Below, in pieces: positions 51,001 through 62,977 of a stretch of 64,000 bases of DNA. Made by a program: the position numbers and the translations under genes. Each line of letters begins with the position of its first letter. Positions within the stretch are counted from its first letter, which is position 1. A model generated the notes under the pieces. That model did no database searches. It saw nothing but the letters and a program-made list of their open reading frames with translations, and was not told the DNA's origin. Source of the stretch: Calliopsis andreniformis (taxonomy: Eukaryota; Arthropoda; Insecta; Hymenoptera; Andrenidae); NCBI RefSeq assembly GCF_051401765.1, contig NW_027480450.1, positions 310,001 through 374,000 on the forward strand. The letters run 5' to 3'.

Positions 51001-54000
51001 CTCAATCCTCAGTGCTCAATACTCAAACATCAATATTCAATTCTCAATACTCAATAGAATATCCTGAGTTCTCCGGCTTCAATACTCATACCTTAATCCT
51101 CAACCCTCAGCCCACATTCTCAATCCTCAATCCTCAGTCGTCGATCCTCAATATTCAATCCTCAATACTCAATCCTCAATCCTCAATCCTCAGTCATCAA
51201 TCCTCAATCTTCAATACTCAATCGTCAATCCTCAATCCTGAATCCTCAACCTTCAGCCCTCAGTCCTCAACAATCAGTTGTCAATCCTCAATCCTCAATA
51301 GAATATTCTCAATTCACAGTTTTCAATACTCAATAGCCAATCTGCTATCTTCAAATCTCTATCCGCAAACATCAATTCTCATCACTCAGCCCTCAACACT
51401 CAGTCCTCAATGTTCAATCCTCAATCCTCAATTCTCAATTTTCAATCCAAGATACTGAATCTTCAATCCTCAATCCTCAATCCTCAATTCTCAATCCTCA
51501 ACCCTGAATCTTCAATCCTCAATCCCAAATCCTCAATCTTCAATCCTCATTACTCATTCCTCAATCCTCAATCCCCAATCCTCAATCTTCAATCCTCAAT
51601 ACTCAACCTTCGATCCTCAATCCTCAATCCTCAATCCTCATTCCTCAATTCTCAATCATCAATCCTCAGTCTTCAATACTAAATCCTCAATCCTCAATTC
51701 TCAATCCTCAATTCTCAACCATCGATCCTCAATTCTCAATACTCAATAGAACATCCTGAATTCGCAGGATTCAATACTCAGACCTCAATCCTCAACCCTC
51801 AGCCCTCATCCTCTATCCTCGATCCTCAATCCTCAGTCATCAATCCTGAATCCTCAGTACTCAATCTTCAACCTTCAATCCTCATTCCTCAATCCTCAAT
51901 CCTCAATCCTCAATCCTCAGTCATCAATCCTCAATATTCAATAATCAATCGTCAATCCGCAGTCCTCAATCCTCAATCCTCAATCCTCGTTCCTCAAACC
52001 TCATTCCTCAAACCTCAGTCCTCATCCTCAGTTCACAATTCTCAATCCTCAATCCTCAATCCTCAACCTTCAATCCTCAATAGTCAATCTCCAATCCTAG
52101 AGCCTCAATCCCCAATCCTCAATCCTTAATCCTCAATATTCAACCCTCAATCCCCAGTCCACAATCTTCAATCCACAATGCTCAATCCATAATCCTCAAT
52201 CCTCGGTCCTCAATCCTCAATCCACAATCCTCAAACCTCAATCCTCAACCGTCAGCCCTCGTCCTCAGTCCTCAACCCTCAATACTCAACCATCAATACT
52301 CAATCTTCAACCTCAATCCTCAATCCTCAGTCCTCAATCCTCAATCCTCAATATTCAACACACAACCCTCAACCATTGATCCTCAATACTCAACCATCAA
52401 TCCTCAATTCTCAATACTCAATAGAACATCCTGAAATCTAATGGTTCAATACTCTATCCACAATATACAATAATCAAATCTCAATCCTCAAACGTCAATT
52501 CTCAACACTCAATCCTCAACACTCAGTCCTCTCTCTTGAATCCTCCATCCTCAATCCTCAATCCTCAACCGTCAATCTTCAATCCTCAATCCTCAACCCT
52601 CAATCCTCAGTCCTCAAACCTCAAACCCGAATCCTCAAACCTGAATCCTCTGTCTGCAGACCTCAGTCCTCAACAATCAATCGTAAATCCTCAGTCCTCA
52701 ATAGAATATCCTCAATTCTCTGTTTTCAATACTCAATCCCCAATCTTCAATCTTCAAATCTCAATACACAAACATCAATTCTCATCAATCAACCCTCAAC
52801 ACTCAGTCCTCAATCTTCGATCCTCAATCCTCAATACTCAATATTCAATCCTCAATACTGAATCTTCAATCCTCAGTCCCAAATCCTCAATCTTCAATCC
52901 TCAATCCTCAATCCTCAATCCTCAAACCCCAATCCTCAACCTTCAATCCTCAATACCCAATCTTCAATCCTCAATCCTCAATCCTCAATCCTCATTCCTC
53001 AATCCTCAATCATCAATACTCAATCTTCAATACTCAATTCTCAATTCTCGATCCTCAACCCTCAGTCCTCAGTCCTCAAACCTCAGTCCTCAGCCCTCAG
53101 CCCTCGTCCTCAATCCTCAATCCTCAATCATCAATCCTCAATCTTCAATCCTTAATACTCAATCTTCAATCCTCAATCCTCAGTCCTCAAACCTCAATTC
53201 TGAACCCTCAATCCTGAATCCTCAATCTTCAGACCGCAGTCCTCAACAATCTGTAGTCAATCCTCAATCCTCAGTAGAATATCCTCAATTCACAGTTTTC
53301 AATACTCAATACTCAACCTGCAATCTTCAAATCTATATCCACAAACATCAATTCTCATCACTCAACCCTCAACACTCAGTCCCCAATCCTCAGCCTTCAA
53401 CCCTCAATCCTCAATCCTCAATCCTCAACCCTCAGCCCTGATCCTCAATCCTCAATTCTCAATCCTCAATCCCCAATCTTCAATTCTCGATACTCAATCA
53501 TCAATCCTCAATCCTCAGTCCTCAAACCTCAATTCTGAATCCTCAATCCTGAATCCTCAATCTTCAGCCCTCAGTCCTCAACAATCAGTTGTCAATCCTC
53601 AATCCTCAATAGAATATTCTCAATTCAGAGTTTTCGATTCTCAATACTCAATCAGCTATCTTCAAATCTCTATCCACAATCATCAATTCTCATCACTCAG
53701 CCCTCAACACTCAGTCCTCAATGTTCAATACTCAATCCTCAATTCTCAATCTTCAATCCAAAATACTGAATCTTCAATCCTCAATCCTCAATCCTCAATT
53801 CTCAATCCTCAATCCTGAATCTTCAATCCTCAGTCCCAAATCCTCAGTCTTCAATCCTGAATCCTCAATCCTCAATCCTCAATGCTCAATCCCCAATCCT
53901 CATTCTTCAATCCTCAATACCCAATCTTAAATCTTCAATCCTCAATCCTCAGTCCTGAATTCTCAATCCTCAATCCTCAATCCTCAGACCTCAAACATCA

Positions 54001-57000
54001 ATACTCAAACCTCAGTCCTCGTCCTCAATCTACAACCCTCAATCCGCAATCCTCAATCTTCAATCATCAATATTCAATCTTCAATCCTCAATCCTCAATC
54101 CTCAGTCCTCAATCCTCAGTCCTGAAACCTCAATCCTGAATCCTCAATCCTGAATCCTCAATCTTCAGCACTCAGTCCTCAACAATCAGTTGTCAATCCT
54201 CAATCCTCAATAGAATATCCTCTATTCACAGTTTTCAATACTCAATACTCAACCTGCAATCTTCAATTCTCTGTCCTCAAACATCAATTCTCATCTCTCA
54301 ACCCTCAACACTCAGTCCCCAATGCTCAATCTTCAATCCTCAGTACTCAATGTTCAGTCCTCAATCCTCGGTCCTCAAACCTCAATTTTGAATCCACAAT
54401 CCTGTATCCTCAATCTTCTTCCCTCAGATCTCAACAATCAGTTGTCAATCCTCAATGTTCAATAGAAAATCCTCAATTCACAGTTTTCAATACTCAATAC
54501 TCAATCTGCAATCTTCAAATCTCTATGCGCAAACATCAATTCTAATCACTCAACCCTCAAGACTCAGTCCCCAATCCTCAATCTTCAATCCTCAATTCTC
54601 AATCTTCAGTCCTCAATCCTCAATCCTCAATCCTCAATCCTCAATCCTCAGTACTCAGTCCTCAAACCTCAATCCTCAGACCTCAGACCTCATCCTCAAT
54701 CCTCAATCCTCAATCCTCAATCCTCAATATTCAATCCTCTATACTCAATCTTCAATCCTGAATCCTCAGTACTCAAACCTCAATTCTGAATCCTCAATAC
54801 TAAATCTTCAACCCTCAATCCTCAGTGCTCAATACTCAAACATCAATACTCAATTCTCAATACTCAATAGAATATCCTGAGTTCTCCGGCTTCAATACTC
54901 ATACCTTAATCCTCAACCCTCAGCCCTCATTCTCAATCCTCAATCCTCAGTCGTCGATCCTCAATATTCAATCCTCAATACTCAATCCTCAAGCCTCAAT
55001 CCTCAGTCATCAATCCTCAATCGTGAATCCTCAGACCTCAATCCTCATCCTTCAATCCTCAATCCTCAATCCTCAGTCCTCAATCCTCAGTCTTCGAACC
55101 TCAATCCTGAATCCTCAATCCTGAATCCTCAATCTCCAGCCCTCAGTCCTCAACAATCAGTTGTCAATCCTCAATCCTCAATAGGATATCCTCAATTCAC
55201 AGCTTTCAATACTCAATACTCAATCTGCAATCTTCAAATCTCTATCCACAAACATCAATTCTCATCACTCAACCCTCAACAGTCAGTCTCCAATCCTCAA
55301 TCTTCAATCCTCAACCCTCAATCCTCAATCCTCAACCCTCAGCCCTCATCCACAATCCTCAGTCCTCAATCCTCAATCCTCAATCCTCAATCTTCAATCC
55401 TCAGTCCTCAAACCTCAATTCTGAATCCTCAATACTCAATCTTCAATCATCAATATTCAATCTTCAATCCTCAAACCTCAATTCTCAGTCCTCAATCCTC
55501 AGTCCTCAAACATCAATCCTGAATCCTCAATCCTGAATTCTCAATCTTCAGCCCTCAGTCCTCTACAATCAGTTGTCAATCCTCAATCCTCAATAGAATA
55601 TCCACAATTCACAGCTTTCAATACTCAAAACTCAATCTGCAATCTTCAAATCTCTATCATCAAACATCTATTCTCATCACTCAACCCTCAACACTCAGTC
55701 CCCAATCCTCAATCTTCAATCCTCAATCCTCAATCCTGAATCCTCAATCCTCAATCTTCAATCCTCAATACTGAATCTTCAATCCTCAGTCCTCAATGCT
55801 CAATCCTCAATCCTCAATCCTCAGTGTTCAATCCGCAATACACAATCCTCAATGTTCAATCCTCAATTCTCAATCCTCAGTCCTCAGTCCTCAATCCTCA
55901 ATCCTCAGTCCTCAAACCTCAATCCTGAATCCTCAATTCTGTATCCTCAATCTTCAGCCCTCAGTCCTCAACAATCAGCTGTCACTCCTCAATCCTCAAT
56001 AGAGTATCATCAGTTCACAGATTTCAATACTTAATACTCAATCTGCAATCTTCAAATCTCTATCCACAAACATCAATTCTCATCACTCAGCCCTCAACAC
56101 TCAGTCCCCAATCCTCAATCTTCAATCCTCATTCCTCAATCCACAATCCTCAATCCTCAATCCTCAATCTTCAATCCTCAATACTCAATCTTCAATCCTC
56201 AATCCTCAACCCTCAATCCTCAATCCTCAATCCTCAATCGTCAGTCTTCAATCCTCAATACTCAATCTTCAATCCTCAATCCTCAATCCTCAGTCTTCAA
56301 TCCTCATTCTTCATTCCTCAATACCCAATCCTCAATCTTCAATCCTCAATCCTCAATTCTCAATTCTCGATCCTCAACCCTCAGTCCTCAGTCCTCAAAA
56401 CTCAGTCCTCAGCCCTCAGGCCTCGTCCTCAATCCTCAATCCTCAATCATCAATCCACAATCTTCAATCCTCAATACACAATCTTCAATCCTCAATCCTC
56501 AGACCTCAAACCTCAATTCTGAATCCTCAATCCTGAATCCTCAATCTTCAGCCCTCAGTCCTCAACAATCAGCTGTCACTCCTCAATCCTCAATAGAGTA
56601 TCATCAGTTCACAGTTTTCAATACTTAATACTCAATCTGCAATTTTCAAATCTCTATCCACAAACATCAATTCTCATCACTCAGCCCTCAACACTCAGTC
56701 CCCAATCCTCAATCTTCAATCCTCATTCCTCAATCCACAATCCTCAATCCTCAATCCTCAATCTTCAATCCTCAATACTCAATCTTCAATCCTCAATCCT
56801 CAACCCTCAATCCTCAATCCTCAATCCTCAATCGTCAGTCTTCAATCCTCAATACTCAATCTTCAATCCTCAACCCTCAGTCCTCAAACCTCAATTCTGA
56901 ATCCTCAATCCTGAATCCTCAATCTTCAGCCCTCAGTCCTCAACAATCAGTTGTCAATCCTCAATCCTCAATAGAATATTCTCAATACACAGTTTTCAAT

Positions 57001-57901
57001 ACTAAATACTGAATCTGCTATCTTCAAATCTCTATCCACAAACATCAATTCTCATCACTCAGCCCTCAACACTCAGTTCTCAATGTCCAATCCTCAATCC
57101 TCAATTCTCAATCTTCAATCCTCAACCCTAAATCCTCAATCCTCAATCCTCAATCCTCAACCCTCAGCCCTCATCCTCAATCCTCAATCCTCAACCCTCA
57201 TTCTTCAATCCTCAATACCCAATCCTCAATCTTCAATCCTCAATCCTCAATCCTCAATTCTCAACCATCAATCCTCAGTCCTCTGCACTGAATCCTCAAT
57301 CCTCATCCCTCAGCCCTCATCCTCAATCCTCAATCCTCAATCGTGAAACTTCAACCTTCAATCCTCAATACACAATCTTCGATCCTCAATCCTCAGTCGT
57401 CAAACCTCAATTCTGAATCCTCAATCCTGTACCCTCATTCTTCAGCCCTCAGTTCTCAACAATCAGTTGTCAATCCTCAATCCTCAATAGAAAATCCTCA
57501 ATTCACTGTCTTCAATACTCAATACTCCATCTGCAATCTTCAAATCTCTATGCACAAACGTCAATACTCATCACTCAACCCTCAACACTCAGTCCTCAAT
57601 GTCCAATCCTCAATCCTCAATTCTCAATCTTCAATCCTCAATCCTCAATCCTCAAACATCAATCCTCAACCCTCAGTACTCAGTCCTCAAACCTCAATCC
57701 TCATCCCTCAGAACTCATCCTCAATCCTGAATCCTCAATCCTCAATCCTCAATCCTCAATTCTCAACCCTCAATCCTCAGTCCTCAGCCCTGAATCCTCA
57801 ATCCTCAACCCTCAGCCCTCATCCTCAATCCTCAATCCTCAATCGTCAAACCTCAACCTTCAATCCTCAATACACAATCTTCGATCCTCAATCCTCAGTC
57901 G
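48040..57901. repeat. 9862-bp tandem duplication, unit 2
   Basis: This is the second unit of the same duplication. The junction at 48040 joins the left context seen at 57880-57901 to the right context seen from 38178. Both sides share TCAAACCTCAATT at the joint. After 57901 the sequence does not restart the unit but continues with TTCTGAATCC, the natural continuation of the preceding module. Confidence 0.95.
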
Positions 57902-58150
57902 TCAAACCTCAATTCTGAATCCTCAATCCTGTACCCTCATTCTTCAGCCCTCAGTTCTCAACAATCAGTTGTCAATCCTCAATCCTCAATAGAAAATCCT
58001 CAATTCACAGTCTTCAACACTCAATACTCCATCTGCAATCTTCAAATCCCTATGCACAAACGTCAATTCTCATCACTCAACCCTCAACACTCAGTCCTCA
58101 ATGTCCAATCCTCAATCCTCAATTCTCAATCTCCAATCCTCAATCCTCAA
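57343..58150. repeat. 502-bp tandem, intact at the right end of the 9862-bp duplication
   Basis: The units start at 57343 and 57845, with module A at 57502 and 58004. Each unit carries two slip sites (57715 and 57825 in the first), matching a length two short of 72 heptamers. The second unit runs directly into the block shared with 21687-23416. Confidence 0.84.
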
Positions 58151-59670
58151 TCCTCAATCCTCAATCCTCAATCCTCAGTACTCAGTCCTCAAGCCTCAAT
58201 TCTCAACCCTCAGGCCTCATCCTCAATCCTCAATCCTCAATCCTCAATCCTCAATCTTCAATCCTCTATACTCAATTTTCATTCCTGAATCCTCAGTCCT
58301 CAAACATCAATTCTGAATCCTCAATGCTAAATCATCAACCCGTAATCCTCAGTCCTCAATACTCAAACATCAATCCTCAATTCTCAATACTCAGTATAAT
58401 ATCCTGAATTCTCATGGCTCAAAACTCAAACCTCAATCCTCAACCCTTAGCCCTCATCCTCCATACTCAATCCTCAATCCTCAATCCTCAATCCTCATTC
58501 CTCAAACCTCAATCCTCAACCCTCAGTCCTCATCCTCAGTTCTCAATTCTCAACCCACAATCCTCAATACTCAATCTTCAATCCTCAATAATCAATCTCC
58601 AATCCTAGATCCTCAATCCCCAAACCTCAATCATTAATCCTCAATCTTCAATCCTCAATCCCCGGTCCTCAATCTTCAATCCTCAATGCTCAATCTTCAA
58701 TCCTCAATTCTCAGTCCTCAATCCTCAATCCTCATTCCTCAAACCTCAACCCTCAGTCCTCAATCCTCATTCTTCAGTCCTCAATACCCAATCCTCAATC
58801 TTCAATCCTCAATCCTCAATTCTCAATTCTCGATCCTCAACCCTCAGTCCTCAGTCCTCAAACCTCAGTCCTCAGCCCTCAGCCCTCGTCCTCAATCCTC
58901 AATCCCCAATCATCAATCCTCAATCTTCAATCCTTAATACTCAATCATCAATCCTCAATCCTCAGTCCTCAAACCTCAATTCTGAACCCTCAATCCTGAA
59001 TCCTCAATCTTCAGACCGCAGTCCTCAACAATCTGTAGTCAATCCTCAATCCTCAGGAGAATATCCTCAATTCACAGTTTTCAATACTCAATACTCAATC
59101 TGCAATCTTCAAATCTATATCCACAAACATCAATTCTCATCACTCAACCCTCAACACTCAGTCCCCTATCCTCAGCCTTCAACCCTCAATCCTCAATCCT
59201 CAATCCTCAACCCTCAGCCCTGATCCTCAATCCTCAATCCTCAATCCTCAATCCTCAATCCTCAATCCTCAATCTTCAATACTCGATACTCAATCTTCAA
59301 TCCTCAATCCTCAGTCCTCAAACCTCAATTCTGAATCCTCAATCCTGAATCCTCAATCTTCAGCCCTCAGTCCTCAACAATCAGTTGTCAATCCTCAATC
59401 CTCAATAGAATATTCTCAATTCAGAGTTTTCGATTCTCAATACTCAATCTGCTATCTTCAAATCTCTATCCACAATCATCAATTCTCATCACTCAGCCCT
59501 CAACACTCAGTCCTCAATGTTCAATCCTCAATCCTCAATTCTCAATCTTCAATCCAAAATACTGAATCTTCAATCCTCAATCCTCAATCCTCAATTCTCA
59601 ATCCTCAATCCTGAATCTTCAATCCTCAGTCCCAAATCCTCAGTCTTCAATCCTCAATCCTCAATCCTGA
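57941..59670. repeat. 1.7-kb block, second copy of 21687-23416
   Basis: Offset is 36254. It contains module A at 58004, 59071 (unit 8 GAGAATA) and 59420, and module B at 58403 with CTCATGG in place of CTCAGGG. It leaves the match at about 59670, where a CCTGAATCC unit appears. Confidence 0.85.
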
Positions 59671-60909
59671 ATCCTCAATCCTCAATCCTCAACCCTCAAT
59701 CCTCAATCCTCAATCCTCAACCTTCAATCCTCAATACTCAATCTTCAATCCTCAATCCTTAATCATCAACCTTCAATCCTCAATCCTCAATCCTCAATTC
59801 TCATTCCTCAATACTCAACCATCAATACTCAATTCTCAATTGTCAATAGAATATCCTGAATTCGCAGGTTTCAATACCCAAACCTCAACCCTCGATCCCT
59901 CACCCCTCATCCTCCATCCTCAATCATTAATCCTCAACGTTCAGTCCTCAATCCCAAGTCCTCAATCTTCAATCCTCAATGCTGAATCCTCAATCCTCAA
60001 GTCTCAGTACTCAATCCTCAATCCTCAATCCTCAAACCTCAATCCTAACCCGCCAGTCCTCGTCCTCAATCCTCAACCCTCAATCCTCAATCCTCAATCC
60101 TCAGTCCTCAATCCTCAATACTCAACCATCAATTCTCAATTCTCAATACTCAATCCTCAATCCTCTATTTTCAACACACAACCATGAACCATCAATCCTC
60201 AATACTCAGTCCTCTCTCTTCAATCCTCCATCCTCAACCCTCAATCCTCAATGCTCAATTCTCAATCCTCAAGTCTCAGACCTCAATCCTCAATCCTCAA
60301 TATTCAATCCTCAATACTCAAACTTCAATCCTCAATCCTCAACCTTCAATCCTCAATACTCAATCTTCAATCCTCAATACTCAATCCTCAATCCTCTATC
60401 TTCGGTCCTCAATACTCAATCTTCAATCCTCAATCCTCAGTCCTCAAACCACAATTCTGAATCCTCAATCCTGAATCCTCAATCCTCAGCCCACAGTCCT
60501 CAAGAATCAGTTGTCAATCCTCAATCCTCAATAGAATATCCTCAATTCACAGTTTTCAATACTCAATACTCAATCTGCTATCTTCGAATCTCTATCCACA
60601 AACATCAATTCTCATCACTCAGCCCTCAACACTCATTCCTCAACGTTCAATCCTCAGTCCGAAATCCTCAATCCTCAATCCTCAATCCTGAATCCTCAAT
60701 CCTCAATCCTCAATCTTCAATCCTCAATACTCAATCTTCAATCCTCAATCCTCAATCCTCAATCCCCAATCCTCAATCCTCAGTCGTCAGTCTTCAATCC
60801 TCAATACTCAATCTTCAATCCTCAATCCTCAATCCTCAATCCTCAGTCCTCATTCTTCAATCCTCAATACCCAATCCTCAATCTTCAATCCTCAATCCTC
60901 AATCCTCAA
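59671..60909. repeat. Heptamer stretch with few close relatives in the window
   Basis: Satellite throughout, with module B at 59855 and module A at 60546. It includes less usual text such as GTCTCAGTACTCAATCC near 60000 and AACCCGCCAGTCCTCG near 60047. I found no long copy elsewhere in the window, so it may belong to a block repeated outside it. Confidence 0.7.
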
Positions 60910-61943
60910 TTCTCGATCCTCAACCCTCAGTCCTCAGTCCTCAGTCCTCAAACCTCAATCCTCAGCCCTCAGCCTTCATCCTCAATCTTCAATCCTCAAT
61001 CATCAATCCTGAATCTTCAATCCTCAATACTCAATCTTCAAACCTCAATCCTCAGTCCTCAAACCTCGATTCTGAATCCTCAATCCTGAATCCTCAATCT
61101 TCAGACCACAGTCCTCAACAATCTGTTGTCAATCCTCAATCCTCAATAGAATATCCTCAATTCACAGTTTTGAATACTCAATACTCAATCTGCAATCTTC
61201 AAATCTCTATCCACAAACATCAATTCTCATCACTCAACCCTCAACACTCAGTACTCAATGTTCAATCCTCAATCCTCAATTCTCAATCTTGAATCCTCAA
61301 TACTGAATCTTCAATCCTCATTCCGCAATCCTCAATCCTCAATCCTCAATCCTCAATCTTCAATCCTCAGTCTTCAATCCTCAATCCTCAATCCTAAATC
61401 CTCAATCCTCAATCCTCAATCCTCAATCATCGATCATCAATACTCAATCTTCAATCCTCATTCCTCAACCCTCAATCCTCATTCCTCAATCCTAAATCAT
61501 CAATCCACAATCTTTAATACTCAATCTTCAATCCTCAATCCTCAATCCTCAATTCTCAATACTCAATCCTCAATCCTCAATCCTCAATATTCAATCCTCA
61601 ATACTCAATCTTCAGTCCTCAATCCTCAGTCCTCAAACCTCAATTCTGAATCCTCAATACTCAATCTTCAACCCTCAATCCTCAGCCCTCAATACTCAAC
61701 CATCAATCCTCAATTCTCAATACTCAATAGAATATCCTGAATTCTCAGGATTCAAAACTCAAACCTCGATCCTCAACCCTCAGCCCTCATCCTCCATCCT
61801 CCATCCTCAATCCTCAATACTCAATCTTCAATCCTCAATCCTCAATCCTCAATACTCAATCCTCAATCCTCAATCCTCGGTCCCAAATCCTCAATCTTCA
61901 ATCCTCAATCCTCAATCATCAATCCTCAGTCCTCAATCCTCAA
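60910..61943. repeat. 1034-bp tandem, unit 1
   Basis: Constant offset of 1034 to the next unit. It contains module A at 61161 and module B at 61736. It carries two slip sites (CAGCCTTCATCCTC near 60970 and CAGCCCTCATCCTCC near 61780). Confidence 0.93.
61700..61790 (+). repeat. Module B type copy (13-heptamer block with CCTGAATTCTCAGG dyad)
   Basis: This is the reference copy of a second ordered block: CCATCAA, TCCTCAA, TTCTCAA, TACTCAA, TAGAATA, TCCTGAA, TTCTCAG, GATTCAA, then TCAA-type units ending CCCTCAG CCCTCAT. Units 6-7 hold CCTGAATTCTCAGG, whose outer five bases on each side are reverse complements and which contains GAATTC. I counted 36 copies. The CCTGA starts at 586, 2155, 2616, 3433, 4112, 7490, 9059, 9520, 10337, 11016, 13554, 17279, 17971, 22149, 23621, 25669, 27259, 27720, 29164, 29856, 32851, 34507, 38686, 41201, 41893, 45014, 48548, 51063, 51755, 54876, 58403, 59855, 61736, 62770, 63126 and 63818. 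Subtypes read TTCGCAG, CTCGCAG or GTTCTCCGG in unit 7. Confidence 0.88.
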
Positions 61944-62977
61944 TTCTCGATCCTCAACCCTCAGTCCTCAGTCCTCAGTCCACAAACCTCAATCCTCAGC
62001 CCTCAGCCTTCATCCTCAATTTTCAATCCTCAATCATCAATCCTGAATCTTCAATCCTCAATACTCAATCTTCAAACCTCAATCCTCAGTCCTCAAACCT
62101 CGATTCTGAATCCTCAATCCTGAATCCTCAATCTTCAGACCACAGTCCTCAACAATCTGTTGTCAATCCTCAATCCTCAATAGAATATCCTCAATTCACA
62201 GTTTTGAATACTCAATACTCAATCTGCAATCTTCAAATCTCTATCCACAAACATCATTTCTCATCACTCAACCCTCAACACTCAGTACTCAATGTTCAAT
62301 CCTCAATCCTCAATTCTCAATCTTGAATCCTCAATACTGAATCTTCAATCCTCATTCCGCAATCCTCAATCCTCAATCCTCAATCCTCAATCTTCAATCC
62401 TCAGTCTTCAATCCTCAATCCTCAATCCTAAATCCTCAATCCTCAATCCTCAATCCTCAATCATCGATCATCAATACTCAATCTTCAATCCTCATTCCTC
62501 AACCCTCAATCCTCATTCCTCAATCCTAAATCATCAATCCACAATCTTTAATACTCAATCTTCAATCCTCAATCCTCAATCCTCAATTCTCAATACTCAA
62601 TCCTCAATCCTCAATCCTCAATATTCAATCCTCAATACTCAATCTTCAGTCCTCAATCCTCAGTCCTCAAACCTCAATTCTGAATCCTCAATACTCAATC
62701 TTCAACCCTCAATCCTCAGCCCTCAATACTCAACCATCAATCCTCAATTCTCAATACTCAATAGAATATCCTGAATTCTCAGGATTCAAAACTCAAACCT
62801 CGATCCTCAACCCTCAGCCCTCATCCTCCATCCTCCATCCTCAATCCTCAATACTCAATCTTCAATCCTCAATCCTCAATCCTCAATACTCAATCCTCAA
62901 TCCTCAATCCTCGGTCCCAAAGCCTCAATCTTCAATCCTCAATCCTCAATCATCAATCCTCAGTCCTCAATCCTCAA
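61944..62977. repeat. 1034-bp tandem, unit 2
   Basis: Direct repeat of the preceding unit, with four single-base differences noticed: AGTCCACAAACC at 61979, a T for C near 62020, CATCATTTC near 62255 and CCCAAAGCC near 62920. Module A lies at 62195 and module B at 62770. Confidence 0.93.

Noticed and set aside
59979..61292. 437-codon open frame on +
   Set aside because: Same reasoning. It crosses a module A copy and enters the 1034-bp tandem without regard to block edges, and overlaps other open frames at 59840-60187 and 60184-60474.
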